From: Leisingera sp. M658
GTDB lineage: Bacteria; Pseudomonadota; Alphaproteobacteria; Rhodobacterales; Rhodobacteraceae
Assembly (NCBI RefSeq): GCF_025144145.1
Contig: NZ_CP083546.1
Coordinates: 2,062,501 to 2,126,500, forward strand
Reading direction: 5' to 3'
Length of the DNA stretch: 64,000 bases
Below, piece by piece: positions 10,105 through 19,717 of the stretch. The notes below the pieces were generated by a model. It searched no databases and had not been told where the DNA came from. It was given only the letters and a program-made list of their open reading frames with translations. Numbering within the stretch: position 1 is the first letter of the stretch; every line of letters begins with the position of its first letter. The position numbers and the translations under genes were made by a program.

Positions 10105-11019
10105 ATGGCCAAGGAGCTGGAAAAGTTCAAAGCAGAGCATAAAAAGCTGGCTGCAGGCACCAAGACATACACCACTGCTGAGGGCGACAAGCTCAAGAAA
10201 CGGGTTGGGATTTCACTGGGCAATGCCTGGGAGGGCGAGGATTATTTCCGCGAAAGCCTGGCCAAAGCGCGCAAGGACGGGGTCGAGTCCAAGAAAATGG
10301 CGGACCTGCAGAAGAACAAGAATTTCAAGGACGGGCTGACCACCTGGAACAAGGCGGTGGATATCCATCAGGAAGAGCTGGATGCCATGCTGGGCTTTTG
10401 CGGCGACGCCAAGGCGCATCTGGCGAAGCTGGACAAGCTGCTGGCCGAGATCACCAAGGATCTGAAAAAGCGGTCCAAGACGTCAGCCTCGAAAAAAGAC
10501 ATCGAGGCGCTGCAGGGTGTGCTGACCAAGGAAGCTGCCGAAGTGAAGAAAGCGGTGCAGTATGAGGGCAAGCTGAACGCGGCCCAGAAATTCTATGCGG
10601 CGAATTTCCAGAAGAACGTGGCCAAGATTCTGAAGGAAAGCGACGACTCTCAGGACAAGAAGCTGGATGCAACCGAGCTGCCGCAGCTGCTGGTGGACCG
10701 GAACCTGAAGAAATACACCAACCGGGTCGGGGCGCTGGTAAAGGCAATCAATGCGCATTGCGTATCGGCCATCGAAAAGGCCGGGCAAGACCTGAAAGCA
10801 GCAGCGCCGGATCTGAAGGCCGCGGCGGCGAAATACAAAGACCTGAAGAAAATCAACGACCAGTACCAGACGGTGAAAAAGAAGTTTCCCGGCATAATCA
10901 ACGATTCCAAGGACAAGAAGAAACTGCTGGCCACATTGAAGAAATTCAATGACCTTACCACAGCGGCCGAGCGTAAGCTGCGCGGCACCACAGTGACAAT
11001 AAAGAAGGCAGCGGCCTGA
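10105..11019 (+). CDS. Lysine-rich predicted coiled-coil protein, unknown function
   Basis: 304 aa, very rich in Lys and Ala, hydrophilic and apparently all-helical, with no signal peptide or membrane segment. Recurrent K-x-x-A/L patterns (KELEKFKAEHKKL, LKAAAPDLKAAAAKYKDLKK) suggest long amphipathic helices. It is preceded by AGGGAGGGACGC, a strong ribosome site. The composition resembles histone-like or structural proteins, but I recognise no domain. It is monocistronic between lipA (divergent) and the peroxiredoxin gene. Confidence 0.75.
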   Translation: MAKELEKFKAEHKKLAAGTKTYTTAEGDKLKKRVGISLGNAWEGEDYFRESLAKARKDGVESKKMADLQKNKNFKDGLTTWNKAVDIHQEELDAMLGFCGDAKAHLAKLDKLLAEITKDLKKRSKTSASKKDIEALQGVLTKEAAEVKKAVQYEGKLNAAQKFYAANFQKNVAKILKESDDSQDKKLDATELPQLLVDRNLKKYTNRVGALVKAINAHCVSAIEKAGQDLKAAAPDLKAAAAKYKDLKKINDQYQTVKKKFPGIINDSKDKKKLLATLKKFNDLTTAAERKLRGTTVTIKKAAA

Positions 11020-11205
11020 CCGGCAGCACCTCTCCTGATGGCATCAAAACCCGCGCCCGGTGTGCCGCCTTTTGGCTCCCGGATGGCGCATCTGCGGCGT
11101 CTTGTCCGGAACCTTCACAACTTGCTCACGGACTTGTTGATACCGGCTTAGAATCGTTTTAAGCCTGCCCGCCGAACGAACACCCACCTTCAGGAGCATT
11201 CCGAA

Positions 11206-11754
11206 ATGAAAGCTGGCGTTAAGCTGCCCGACGTGACCTTCCACACCCGCGTCCGTGACGAAGCGGTCGAAGGCCCGAACCCCTTCCGCTGGGAAGACAA
11301 AACCACCGCTGATTATTTTGCAGGCAAGCGCGTTGTGCTGTTCTCGCTGCCCGGCGCCTTTACCCCCACCTGCTCGACCTACCAGCTGCCGGGCTTTGAA
11401 AACGGCTTTGCCGATTTCCAGGCCGAAGGCATCGACGCGATCTACTGCATGTCGGTGAACGACAGCTTTGTGATGAACAAATGGGCCGAAGCGCAGAACC
11501 TGGCAAACGTGGACGTGATCCCGGACGGCTCCGGCGAATTCACCCGCAAGATGGGCATGCTGGTCGCCAAGGACAACCTGGGCTTTGGCAACCGCTCCTG
11601 GCGCTATGCCGCTATCATCGACAACGGTGTTGTTGAAGCATGGTTCGAAGAGCCGGGCCTGTCCGACAACCACGGCGATGACCCCTATGGTGTCTCCTCG
11701 CCCGAGACCGTGCTGAAGCACCTGAAAGAAGCCAAGGCAGAAGTCGCCGCCTAA
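11206..11754 (+). CDS. Peroxiredoxin (Prx5-type)
   Basis: 182-aa thiol peroxidase of the AhpC/TSA superfamily, redoxin/Prx5 branch. The peroxidatic cysteine is in PGAFTPTCS. The family-typical segment YCMSVNDSFVMNKW follows, then VDVIPDGSGEFTRKMGM. It reduces hydrogen peroxide and organic peroxides, usually with glutathione/glutaredoxin or thioredoxin. A clear terminator follows. Confidence 0.93.
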   Translation: MKAGVKLPDVTFHTRVRDEAVEGPNPFRWEDKTTADYFAGKRVVLFSLPGAFTPTCSTYQLPGFENGFADFQAEGIDAIYCMSVNDSFVMNKWAEAQNLANVDVIPDGSGEFTRKMGMLVAKDNLGFGNRSWRYAAIIDNGVVEAWFEEPGLSDNHGDDPYGVSSPETVLKHLKEAKAEVAA

Positions 11755-11777
11755 GGCGTTGCCAATTCAGGCAGTTT

Positions 11778-11808
11778 AACGGGTCCGCCAAATGCGGGCC
11801 CGTTTTCG
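11778..11808 (+). terminator. Intrinsic terminator of the peroxiredoxin gene
   Basis: Stem AACGGGTCCGC / GCGGGCCCGTT with a short loop, followed by TTCGTTT, 20 bp after the stop codon. Confidence 0.8.
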
Positions 11809-11826
11809 TTTGCCGTGCTTGCGCGG

Positions 11827-12915
11827 TCAGCCGATCAGCTCAGCCTCCTGCGCGCTGGTCTCGCCGTAGTAATCTGCCAAATGCTGCAGGGCGATGCGCA
11901 GCACCACCTTGCCCGACCGGGCCGGCCAGCCCAGATTGCGTTCTGCTGTTTCCAGCCCTTCCAGATGGCAGCAACAGCGCAGAGCGATGTCGCTCAGCCC
12001 CATCCCCAGCGTCTGCAGCGCCTCTGTCATGCGCTTGCGCGCCGCAGCCCCGGCTTCCTGGCTGCTGCTGCGCAGCGCTTGGCTGCCGTTCGTAAAATAC
12101 AGCTTCTCCTGCATCAGATGGCCGCTGATCTGGGCCAGCTCGAAATCCTCCCGCAGACGCTTGCCGGCGCTGATCATGCCCGGGGTCAAAAAGGAATTGC
12201 CATCTTTGTCCGACAGCCGGGCCAGCATCTCCAGCGGCGTTTCGGATCCGCCGTAGCGTGGCTTGCGGCCATAACTGGATTTGCCGTTGTCTTCGGGTGC
12301 CAGAAACGGCGTTTGGGCTTCGGCAAAGCCGCCCTCCAGACGGGCCCGCGCCCGGTTCTCCTGGTCGGCAATAATCCGGTTCAAGGCGCTGCGCCCTGAT
12401 GGGGTGATGGCATACCGGCTGATCCGGCTCCGGCGGGCACAGGAAATCCAGCCAGTCAAAGCCAAAGCACCGGCCAGCGGGCGCGAAACGGCCACTTTCT
12501 GCCCGTCTGACTCGGCGCCTTCGCGCACGACCACCGCCATTTCCATGCCCTCAGCCGCAGCCAGAACCGCACCGCCGCGGCTCAGCAGGGTCAGGACACT
12601 GGCGGCCTCCTGCTCGAACCCGGCAGTCAATCCGCGCCCGGCCGGTTTGCCCGGGCTGGTGCCGGACTTGCTGGGTTTTCCGGACTGACCGGAAGATGTT
12701 TGGTAACGCCCGGCAAGGTAGGTCAGAACTTCGTCGATCAGCGGATCATCCCGCAGGGTCTCCACCCGCCTGACCTGCCGCAGGATGGTGGAAGGATGAC
12801 ACCCGGCCTTGCGGGCCAATTGCCGGATCGGGCGGCCTGCCTCTGTGTGCTGAAGGTAACGGCATGTCTCAAGCGGCACCCAGCCAGGCAGGGACGCGTG
12901 CGGTATGTTTTGCAT
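11827..12915 (-). CDS. DUF6456 helix-turn-helix protein
   Basis: 362 aa. The N-terminal portion (about 15-50) contains a helix-turn-helix (IRQLARKAGCHPSTILRQVR) and the C-terminal half is the conserved DUF6456 region (TPLEMLARLSDKDGNSFL through the CCHLEGLETAERNLGWPARSGK segment). The family is common in Rhodobacteraceae and its function is unknown; a DNA-binding regulator is likely. The 233 bp upstream (12916-13148) separate it from the divergent DUF6477 gene and must hold both promoters. Confidence 0.8.
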   Translation of the reverse strand: MQNIPHASLPGWVPLETCRYLQHTEAGRPIRQLARKAGCHPSTILRQVRRVETLRDDPLIDEVLTYLAGRYQTSSGQSGKPSKSGTSPGKPAGRGLTAGFEQEAASVLTLLSRGGAVLAAAEGMEMAVVVREGAESDGQKVAVSRPLAGALALTGWISCARRSRISRYAITPSGRSALNRIIADQENRARARLEGGFAEAQTPFLAPEDNGKSSYGRKPRYGGSETPLEMLARLSDKDGNSFLTPGMISAGKRLREDFELAQISGHLMQEKLYFTNGSQALRSSSQEAGAAARKRMTEALQTLGMGLSDIALRCCCHLEGLETAERNLGWPARSGKVVLRIALQHLADYYGETSAQEAELIG

Positions 12916-13148
12916 ATATCAAGCCCCGGTCGTCAGCCAGGCCAGCCTGTCAGCCGCAATCAATAGCGTCTGAGGCTTTTCCACGTACGCCTGACTGTAG
13001 TTGAACAAATGCGCGGATCAGGCCCCATTGTTTCCAGAGAAAACATAATCATCACAAAACGTACCGTTCGCCGGTAGCCCCCTCGCCGCAACACCACAAT
13101 AGGTTGTGATATAGCAGATCCGGTACAGAGAATTGAAAGGAGAGGACC

Positions 13149-13508
13149 ATGCAGGACGTATACACCCGGCTTACATTGCTCCGGCGCCCTCGGATTCTGG
13201 CAAGGGCTGCCCGGCTGGGGGCGCAGAACTATAGCCGGCAGCGGGATCTGCGCCGGATTCTAGGGTACGGGACCCTGCCCAAGCCGGCCGCGGCCGTAAT
13301 GCAGCTCCTGGAGCTGGAAAGCGCGCAGGACACCGCACGCAAGGCAGGTGAAGCGGGATATTCGCTGATCCGGCATGTGGATGTGCTGATCGCGCTGGCG
13401 GGCGAAGCCGCTTTCCTGCGCAATACTGCGACCCGGCCAAAAACAGAAACGGCGGCCCCGCGGGACCGCCGTTCTGCTGCGGCAGAGGCGGCTGCCCCCT
13501 GCCCCTAA
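13149..13508 (+). CDS. DUF6477 family small protein
   Basis: 119 aa. The first 85 residues match the small DUF6477 type (LRRPRILARAARLGAQNY, then RDLRRILGYG, RHVDVLIALAGEAAFLR), found mainly in Rhodobacteraceae, with unknown function. The last 30 residues are Ala/Pro/Arg-rich and read across the terminator hairpin of the converging methyltransferase gene, so the functional protein probably ends at the conserved core. A GGAGAGGACC ribosome site precedes the ATG. Confidence 0.7.
   Translation: MQDVYTRLTLLRRPRILARAARLGAQNYSRQRDLRRILGYGTLPKPAAAVMQLLELESAQDTARKAGEAGYSLIRHVDVLIALAGEAAFLRNTATRPKTETAAPRDRRSAAAEAAAPCP
13448..13473 (-). terminator. Terminator of the MttB-family gene, inside the DUF6477 3' end
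   Basis: Stem AACGGCGG / CCGCCGTT; on the minus strand it is followed by TTTCTGTTTTT. It ends the leftward methyltransferase transcript and lies within the last codons of the convergent DUF6477 frame. Confidence 0.7.
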
Positions 13509-13523
13509 GCTGTAGCTGCGCGA

Positions 13524-15068
13524 TTACATGAACGCGTCGGGCATCGAAGCTTTCTTTTCAGCCACATACTCGTCCAGAGCCATTTTGATGGCCGGGTCCA
13601 GTGCCGGCTGCTCGTAAGTGGCCAGCAGTTTCTCGACGCGGTTGGTCGCCAGCGCATAGGTGTCGCGCGCGCCTTCTTCTTCCCACTGTTCAAAGGGTTT
13701 GTAGTCGAGCAGTTCGGACTTCCAGAAGGCTGATTTGAAGTTCTCCTGGGTGTGGGCGCAGCCCAGATAGTGGCCGCCGGGTCCGACTTCGCGGATGGCG
13801 TCCATCGCCTGGGCGTTTTCGTCCACGGACACGCCTTTGGCCAGGCCGTGCAAAACGCCCAGCTGGTCGGCGTCCATCACGAACTTCTCAAAGTCGGCGA
13901 CCAGGCCGCCTTCGAGCCAGCCGCAGGAGTGCAACTGGAAGTTCACACCCGACAGAAGACCCATGTTGAGCGAGTTCGCTGTCTCATAGGCTGCCTGCGC
14001 GTCGGGCAATTTGGAGCCGCAGAAAGAGCCGGCCGAACGGTAGGGCAGGTTCATGCGGCGGGCCAGCTGACCGGCGCCATAGGTGATGTGCGACGCTTCC
14101 GGGGTGCCGAAGGTCGGCGCGCCCGAGTTCATGTCGATCGAGGTCACCATGGCGCCGAAGATCACCGGCGCGCCTGCGCGGCACAGCTGGCTGTAGGCGA
14201 CACCGGCCAGAACCTCGGCCAGAACCTGCGTGAGGGTGCCCGCAACCGACACCGGCGCCATGGCGCCGCCAACGATGAACGGCGAGATAATGCAGGCCTG
14301 ATTGTTCTTGGCGTAGACTTCCAGCGAGCCCATCATCACATCGTCGAAAGTCATCGGCGAGTTGATGTTGGTGAGCGAGGTCATCACAGTGTTGTTCTGC
14401 ACGAACTCCTTGCCGAACAGAATGCCGGCCATATCGACCGAGTCCTGCGCCCGGCTGGGTTCGGTAACCGAACCCATGAACGGTTTATCGCTGAGGGTCA
14501 TATGCGCCATCAGCATGTCCAGGTGGCGCTTGTTCACCGGGATATCGGTGGGCTCGCAGACGGTGCCGCCCGAGTGATGCAGCCATTTGGACATATAGGC
14601 GAGCTTCACGAATTTGTTGAAGTCGTCCATGGTCGCGTAGCGGCGTCCACCAGCAGCGTCGCGCACAAACGGCGGGCCGTAGACCGGTGCCAGCACCATG
14701 TTGCGGCCGCCAATAACCACGGATTTCTCCGGGTTGCGGGCGTGCTGGGTGAACTCGGACGGAGCTGTTTCGCACAGCTTGCGGGCCAGTCCGCGGGGGA
14801 TGCGCACGCGCTCACCGTTGACATCTGCACCGGCTTCGCGCCAGCGCTCCAGCGCCGCCGGGTTGTCAACGAAGTTGACGCCGACCTCTTCCAGGATGGT
14901 ATCCGCGTTGTATTCGATGATCTCCAGCGCTTCCTCGTTCAGGATCTCGAAGTTCGGAATGTTGCGCTCGATGTACTTCGCGGTCTCGATCTTGACGCTG
15001 GTGCGTTCGGCGCGGCGGGCGGCGCCGCCGCCACCCCGTGCGCGACGGCGCGGTGCTGCTTCTGTCAT
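13524..15068 (-). CDS. Trimethylamine methyltransferase (MttB) family protein, non-pyrrolysine
   Basis: 514-aa member of the MttB superfamily. It is full length without an internal amber codon, so it belongs to the non-pyrrolysine branch, which includes the glycine-betaine:corrinoid methyltransferase MtgB. The N-terminus is basic and Gly-rich (RRRARGGGGAARR), followed by the barrel with SGGTVCEPTDIPVNKRHLD and FGTPEASHITYGAGQLA. The substrate (glycine betaine, proline betaine, carnitine or other quaternary amine) cannot be assigned. No corrinoid protein is adjacent. 243 bp separate it from divergent guaA. Confidence 0.88.
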   Translation of the reverse strand: MTEAAPRRRARGGGGAARRAERTSVKIETAKYIERNIPNFEILNEEALEIIEYNADTILEEVGVNFVDNPAALERWREAGADVNGERVRIPRGLARKLCETAPSEFTQHARNPEKSVVIGGRNMVLAPVYGPPFVRDAAGGRRYATMDDFNKFVKLAYMSKWLHHSGGTVCEPTDIPVNKRHLDMLMAHMTLSDKPFMGSVTEPSRAQDSVDMAGILFGKEFVQNNTVMTSLTNINSPMTFDDVMMGSLEVYAKNNQACIISPFIVGGAMAPVSVAGTLTQVLAEVLAGVAYSQLCRAGAPVIFGAMVTSIDMNSGAPTFGTPEASHITYGAGQLARRMNLPYRSAGSFCGSKLPDAQAAYETANSLNMGLLSGVNFQLHSCGWLEGGLVADFEKFVMDADQLGVLHGLAKGVSVDENAQAMDAIREVGPGGHYLGCAHTQENFKSAFWKSELLDYKPFEQWEEEGARDTYALATNRVEKLLATYEQPALDPAIKMALDEYVAEKKASMPDAFM

Positions 15069-15311
15069 GGTTTATCCTCACCACAGGCATTTCATTGCGA
15101 TGGGTATTATAGCCACCTCACACCACGCCGCCGCAGGATTACGGCCATTCAAGTTGAAAAGCGACATTGGCGGGGCATTTTGCACCGTGGTTGTGAACTT
15201 TCGCATACCCTGGCCAGGTTCAGGACCGGTCTGCCGTGAAAATCGCGGCTGCGGGCTGGCGCAGGCTCAAACCCTCTTGCGGAAAAGGCTTTCCTGCCCT
15301 ATGGCGCGTGC

Positions 15312-16880
15312 ATGACAGAGACATCCCATGACCGCCTTCTCATCATCGACTTTGGCAGCCAGGTCACGCAGCTGATTGCACGCCGCCTGCGCGAGCTGAA
15401 CGTCTATTGCGAAATCCACCCCTATCAGAATGTCACCATGGAGTTTGTGCGCGAGCTGGCGCCCAAAGCTGTGATCTTCTCGGGCGGGCCGGACAGTGTG
15501 ACCCGCGAAGGGTCGCCGCGTGCGCCGCAGGAGATTTTCGACTATGGCGTGCCGATCCTGGGCATCTGCTATGGCCAGCAGGTGATGATGCACCAGCTGG
15601 GCGGCAAAGTGGAAAGCGGCCACGGCACCGCCGAATTCGGCCGCGCCTTTGTGACCCCCACCGTGGAGACACCGCCGCTGCTGGAAGGCTGGTTTGCCAA
15701 TGACAGCGACCGCGAGCAGGTCTGGATGTCGCACGGCGACCACGTGAGCAAGATCGCACCGGGGTTTGAAGTCTACGGCACCTCTCCCAACGCGCCTTAT
15801 GCCATCACCGCCGATGTCAGCCGCAATTTCTATGCGGTGCAGTTCCACCCCGAGGTGCATCACACCCCGAACGGCGCCAAGCTCTATGAAAATTTTGTGC
15901 GCCTGGCGGGCTTCAGCGGCGACTGGACCATGGGCGCCTACCGCGAACAGATGATCGAAAAGATCCGCGAACAGGTTGGCGACAAGCAGGTGATCTGCGG
16001 ATTGTCCGGCGGTGTGGATTCCTCAGTTGCGGCGATCCTGATCCACGAAGCGATCGGCGACCAGCTGACCTGTGTGTTTGTCGACCACGGGCTGCTGCGC
16101 AAGAACGAGGCGGAAGAAGTCGTCGCCATGTTCCGCGACAACTACAACATCCAGCTGATCCACGCGGATGAGCAGGAGCTGTTCCTGGGTGAGCTGGACG
16201 GCCAAAGCGACCCGGAAACCAAACGCAAGATCATCGGCAAGCTGTTCATCGACGTGTTCCAGAAACACGCCAACACCATCGAAGGCGCCGAGTTCCTGGC
16301 ACAGGGAACGCTGTACCCGGATGTGATTGAATCGGTGTCCTTCTCGGGCGGCCCGTCAGTCACCATCAAGTCGCACCACAACGTGGGCGGCCTGCCGGAG
16401 AAGATGGGGCTGAAACTGGTCGAACCCCTGCGCGAGCTGTTCAAGGACGAAGTCCGCGCATTGGGCCGCGAACTGGGCCTGCCCGCAAGCTTCATCGGCC
16501 GCCATCCGTTCCCCGGACCGGGCCTGGCGATCCGCTGCCCCGGTGAGATCACCCGTGAAAAGCTGGAGATCCTGCGCGAGGCCGATGCGGTCTATATCGA
16601 CCAGATCCGCAAGCACGGTCTATATGACGATATCTGGCAGGCTTTTGTGGCAATCCTGCCGGTCCGCACCGTGGGCGTGATGGGCGACGGTCGCACCTAT
16701 GATTTTGCCTGCGCCCTGCGCGCGGTGACCTCGGTCGATGGCATGACAGCCGATTACTACCCCTTCAGCCATGAATTCCTGGGCGAAACCGCCACAAGAA
16801 TCATCAATGAGGTCAAGGGCATCAACCGCTGCACCTATGACATCACCTCGAAGCCGCCCGGCACCATTGAGTGGGAATGA
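15312..16880 (+). CDS. guaA: GMP synthase (glutamine-hydrolysing)
   Basis: Converts XMP to GMP. 522 aa, full length. The glutamine amidotransferase domain (1-200) has the catalytic Cys in GICYGQQ and the HPEVHHT motif. The ATP-pyrophosphatase domain has GLSGGVDSS, and the C-terminal dimerisation domain ends KPPGTIEWE as in the family. The ATG overlaps no upstream gene; the stop overlaps the next ATG (ATGA). Confidence 0.97.
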   Translation: MTETSHDRLLIIDFGSQVTQLIARRLRELNVYCEIHPYQNVTMEFVRELAPKAVIFSGGPDSVTREGSPRAPQEIFDYGVPILGICYGQQVMMHQLGGKVESGHGTAEFGRAFVTPTVETPPLLEGWFANDSDREQVWMSHGDHVSKIAPGFEVYGTSPNAPYAITADVSRNFYAVQFHPEVHHTPNGAKLYENFVRLAGFSGDWTMGAYREQMIEKIREQVGDKQVICGLSGGVDSSVAAILIHEAIGDQLTCVFVDHGLLRKNEAEEVVAMFRDNYNIQLIHADEQELFLGELDGQSDPETKRKIIGKLFIDVFQKHANTIEGAEFLAQGTLYPDVIESVSFSGGPSVTIKSHHNVGGLPEKMGLKLVEPLRELFKDEVRALGRELGLPASFIGRHPFPGPGLAIRCPGEITREKLEILREADAVYIDQIRKHGLYDDIWQAFVAILPVRTVGVMGDGRTYDFACALRAVTSVDGMTADYYPFSHEFLGETATRIINEVKGINRCTYDITSKPPGTIEWE

Positions 16881-17527
16881 TCCGGCGGATCACAAAATTG
16901 GCCCAGTGGTTTGCTGCCGCTGGGCTTTTTACATTTTTGGCGGTGCTTTGCTGGACCTTCCTGTGGCCGGACAATGATCCAGCGGAATTGCCCGCAGCGA
17001 ATGCAATCATCTGCCTGGGCGGCGGCATGTCCGCAGATGGCTCCCTGCACGCACCGACGCAAAAGCGGGTTGAGACCTGCGCCCGGCTTTACCACGCCGG
17101 GCGGGCACCGCTGGTGGTGTTCACCGGCGGGCGCGCGATTCCGGGCGGCCCGTCTGCGGGCGCGCAAATGGCGCATCTGGCGCAACAGTTCGGTGTGCCG
17201 CCAGACGCCATCCTGATCGAGCCTGAGTCGCAATCGACCCTGCAGAACGCGCTGTATTCCTTGCCGCTGCTGCCCCTATCGGAGAACCTGATCTTGGTGA
17301 GCGAGGCCTTTCACCTGCCCCGCTCCTGGGCGTCCTTCCGCTGGGCCGGAGCGCGCCGGCTGCAGCTTGCAGCATCTGAAAATGTGCGCCGGGATCCAGA
17401 AACCCGCTGGCCCAGCTTCAGTATTCTCTTGCGGGAAACCGCTGCGGTCTGGTTCAACCTGTTCAGGGCCGCCGCTTGGAGCGCTGCCTCCACCGTGGAT
17501 TTGCAAAACGATGATTGGCTGCACTGA
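16877..17527 (+). CDS. YdcF-like (DUF218) membrane-anchored protein
   Basis: 216 aa. One N-terminal membrane helix ([19 protein letters not shown]) is followed by the DUF218 core: [32 protein letters not shown] and the late SEAFHLPRS motif. The family includes E. coli YdcF, SanA and ElyC, linked to envelope functions. ATG at 16877 overlaps the guaA stop and is preferred to the upstream GTG at 16871. Confidence 0.85.
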   Translation: MIRRITKLAQWFAAAGLFTFLAVLCWTFLWPDNDPAELPAANAIICLGGGMSADGSLHAPTQKRVETCARLYHAGRAPLVVFTGGRAIPGGPSAGAQMAHLAQQFGVPPDAILIEPESQSTLQNALYSLPLLPLSENLILVSEAFHLPRSWASFRWAGARRLQLAASENVRRDPETRWPSFSILLRETAAVWFNLFRAAAWSAASTVDLQNDDWLH

Positions 17528-18399
17528 TGACTGACAACGCCAAAGCCGCCCTTTGGATGATCGGCGCCATTGTCTCGTTTTCCGCCATGGCCATTGCGGG
17601 CCGCGAGGCCGGGCTGACCCTCGACACGTTCGAAGTCATGACCTACCGCAGCCTGGTCGGGGTGATCATCGTGTTGGCGCTGCTGACGGCGACGGGCAAA
17701 TGGCATCAGGTCAGCCGGGCGCGGCTGGGCGTTCACGCTGTGCGCAATCTGTTCCATTTCACCGGCCAGAACCTGTGGTTCCTGGCGGTGACGCTGATCC
17801 CGCTGGCCCAGGTCTTTGCCTTGGAGTTCACCTCGCCGCTGTGGGTGATCATCCTGTCGCCGCTACTGCTGGGGGAAGTGCTGACCCGGCGCCGGATGCT
17901 GGCGGCGGCGATCGGCTTTGCCGGCATCCTGATCGTGGCCCGCCCCAGCCCGGACACCCTGAGCCTGGGGATCGGGGCCGCAGCCAGCTGCGCGATCTTC
18001 TTTGCCCTCACCGCGATCCTGACCAAACGGCTGACCCGGCACGAAACAACTGCCTCAATTCTGTTCTGGCTCACCGCCATGCAGCTGGTGATGGGCCTGC
18101 TGGCGGCAGGCTGGGACGGCGACATGGCGTTGCCGGACGCCACCACCCTGCCCTGGCTGGTGCTGATCGGCATTGCCGGGTTGACCGCGCATTTCTGCCT
18201 GACAACCGCGCTGTCGCTGGCGCCTGCCAGCGTGGTGGTGCCGGTGGATTTTGCCCGCCTGCCCGCCATCGCCATTCTGGGCATGGTGATCTATGGCGAA
18301 GCGCTGGATGCCTGGGTGCTGAGCGGTGCCGCTATCATCTGCATTGCAAATTACCTTAATATAGTTGCGAAGCGGTCCCCTGAAACCCTTGGGAATTGA
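17527..18399 (+). CDS. EamA/DMT-family transporter
   Basis: 290-aa drug/metabolite transporter with about ten membrane helices in two EamA repeats. Substrate unknown. The start overlaps the previous stop (TGATG at 17525-17529), so guaA, the ydcF-like gene and this gene form one operon. Confidence 0.9.
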   Translation: MTDNAKAALWMIGAIVSFSAMAIAGREAGLTLDTFEVMTYRSLVGVIIVLALLTATGKWHQVSRARLGVHAVRNLFHFTGQNLWFLAVTLIPLAQVFALEFTSPLWVIILSPLLLGEVLTRRRMLAAAIGFAGILIVARPSPDTLSLGIGAAASCAIFFALTAILTKRLTRHETTASILFWLTAMQLVMGLLAAGWDGDMALPDATTLPWLVLIGIAGLTAHFCLTTALSLAPASVVVPVDFARLPAIAILGMVIYGEALDAWVLSGAAIICIANYLNIVAKRSPETLGN

Positions 18400-18502
18400 T
18401 CGAATCCGGCAAGTTGCCGTGCGGTTAATGTTGATTTGCGGAATTCGGCCCGATTACGTTCGCGTAAAGCGGCCCTTACAGGCCGCAATTCAGGGAGGAA
18501 AA

Positions 18503-19618
18503 ATGAAACGCTATCTTGCAACGTCGGCGGCATTGGCGCTGGCATCTGGTTCTGCCATGGCAAGCGGTCTTGACCGCACCGGCCAGCCGATCGGCATCAT
18601 CTTCGAAGAAGGCACCTACGCAGAGTTCTCATTCGCGACCACATCCGTGGATCTGTCGGGTAATGACCGCACATCGCTGAACCCGCTTGGCTCCGCTTCC
18701 GGAGATGTCGGCGACCGCTTCAACATGTTCGGCGCAGGCTACAAGCGGGACATCAACGACCAACTGTCCTTTGCCGTGATCTTCGACCAGCCTTGGGGTG
18801 TGGATGTGCTCTATCCGGCGGGCGGTTCTGCGCTTCTTGGCGGCACCAAGGCGCAGGCGGATGCAAATGCGGTGACCGCCCTTTTGCGCTACAAGTTCAA
18901 CGAGCGTTTCAGCGCCCATGGCGGTATCCGGTACCAGGAGATCGACGGCGAAATCAATCTGAACGGTCTTGCCTACAGCGTCATTCCCGGCGGCACCTAC
19001 AATGTCAAGGTAGACAAAGACGGCGCATTTGGCTGGGTAGCCGGCGTGGCCTATGAGATCCCAGAGATCGCCCTGCGCGCAGCGCTGACCTACAGCTCCG
19101 AGATCGAACACGATTTCGACCTGAACGAGAGCTTTGCCGGGAGCCCGGGCCTGAACACAACAACCTCAACCAAGACCAAGACCCCGCAATCGGTAAACCT
19201 GGACTTCCAGACCGGTATCGCCGCAGACACGCTGCTGTTTGGCGGCATCCGCTGGGCGGAACACAGCGTGACCGACCTGGTGCCCGGCCGTTTGGGCCGC
19301 GACCTGATCGATCTGGACGACTCCTTTACCTACACATTGGGGATTGGCCGCAAGTTCAACGAAAACTGGTCGGGGTCTTTGGCGCTGATCTATGCGGATG
19401 TGGACGGGGATGACCTGGTGTCGCCGCTGGCACCGACCCATGGCTATGAGGCGATCCGGCTTGGGGTGCAATACAAGCAAGACAAGATGACGATCTCGGC
19501 CGGCATCCGTTACACCCAGCTGGGTGACTCGGTCGCCTCCCCCGGCGGCAACCCTGTTACCAACTTTCAGGATAACGACGCGGTCAGTTTTGGCATGAAA
19601 ATCGGCTACAACTTTTAA
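18503..19618 (+). CDS. OmpP1/FadL-family outer-membrane protein
   Basis: 371 aa with a signal peptide (MKRYLATSAALALASGSAMA) and an outer-membrane beta-barrel ending in an aromatic residue (MKIGYNF). The fold resembles FadL/TodX transporters of long-chain fatty acids or hydrophobic compounds. ATG at 18503 follows the strong ribosome site CAGGGAGGAA. It is monocistronic with a clear terminator. Confidence 0.88.
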   Translation: MKRYLATSAALALASGSAMASGLDRTGQPIGIIFEEGTYAEFSFATTSVDLSGNDRTSLNPLGSASGDVGDRFNMFGAGYKRDINDQLSFAVIFDQPWGVDVLYPAGGSALLGGTKAQADANAVTALLRYKFNERFSAHGGIRYQEIDGEINLNGLAYSVIPGGTYNVKVDKDGAFGWVAGVAYEIPEIALRAALTYSSEIEHDFDLNESFAGSPGLNTTTSTKTKTPQSVNLDFQTGIAADTLLFGGIRWAEHSVTDLVPGRLGRDLIDLDDSFTYTLGIGRKFNENWSGSLALIYADVDGDDLVSPLAPTHGYEAIRLGVQYKQDKMTISAGIRYTQLGDSVASPGGNPVTNFQDNDAVSFGMKIGYNF

Positions 19619-19641
19619 AGCGCCGCAAGACGGAAAATCTG

Positions 19642-19675
19642 ACCCCGCCCGCATACTCCGGGCGGGGTTTTCGTT
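19642..19675 (+). terminator. Intrinsic terminator of the FadL-type gene
   Basis: Stem ACCCCGCCCG / CGGGCGGGGT with a 7-nt loop, followed by TTTTCGTTT, 24 bp after the stop. Confidence 0.88.
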
Positions 19676-19717
19676 TGCCGCAAGATCCGGGTCGCCTGGC
19701 CGCGCCCGGCGGACTAG

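Noticed and set aside
13752-15239. Long plus-strand open frame of 495 codons
   Set aside because: It mirrors the MttB-family gene; His/Gly/Ala/Val-rich composition and no domain, typical of antisense frames in high-GC DNA.
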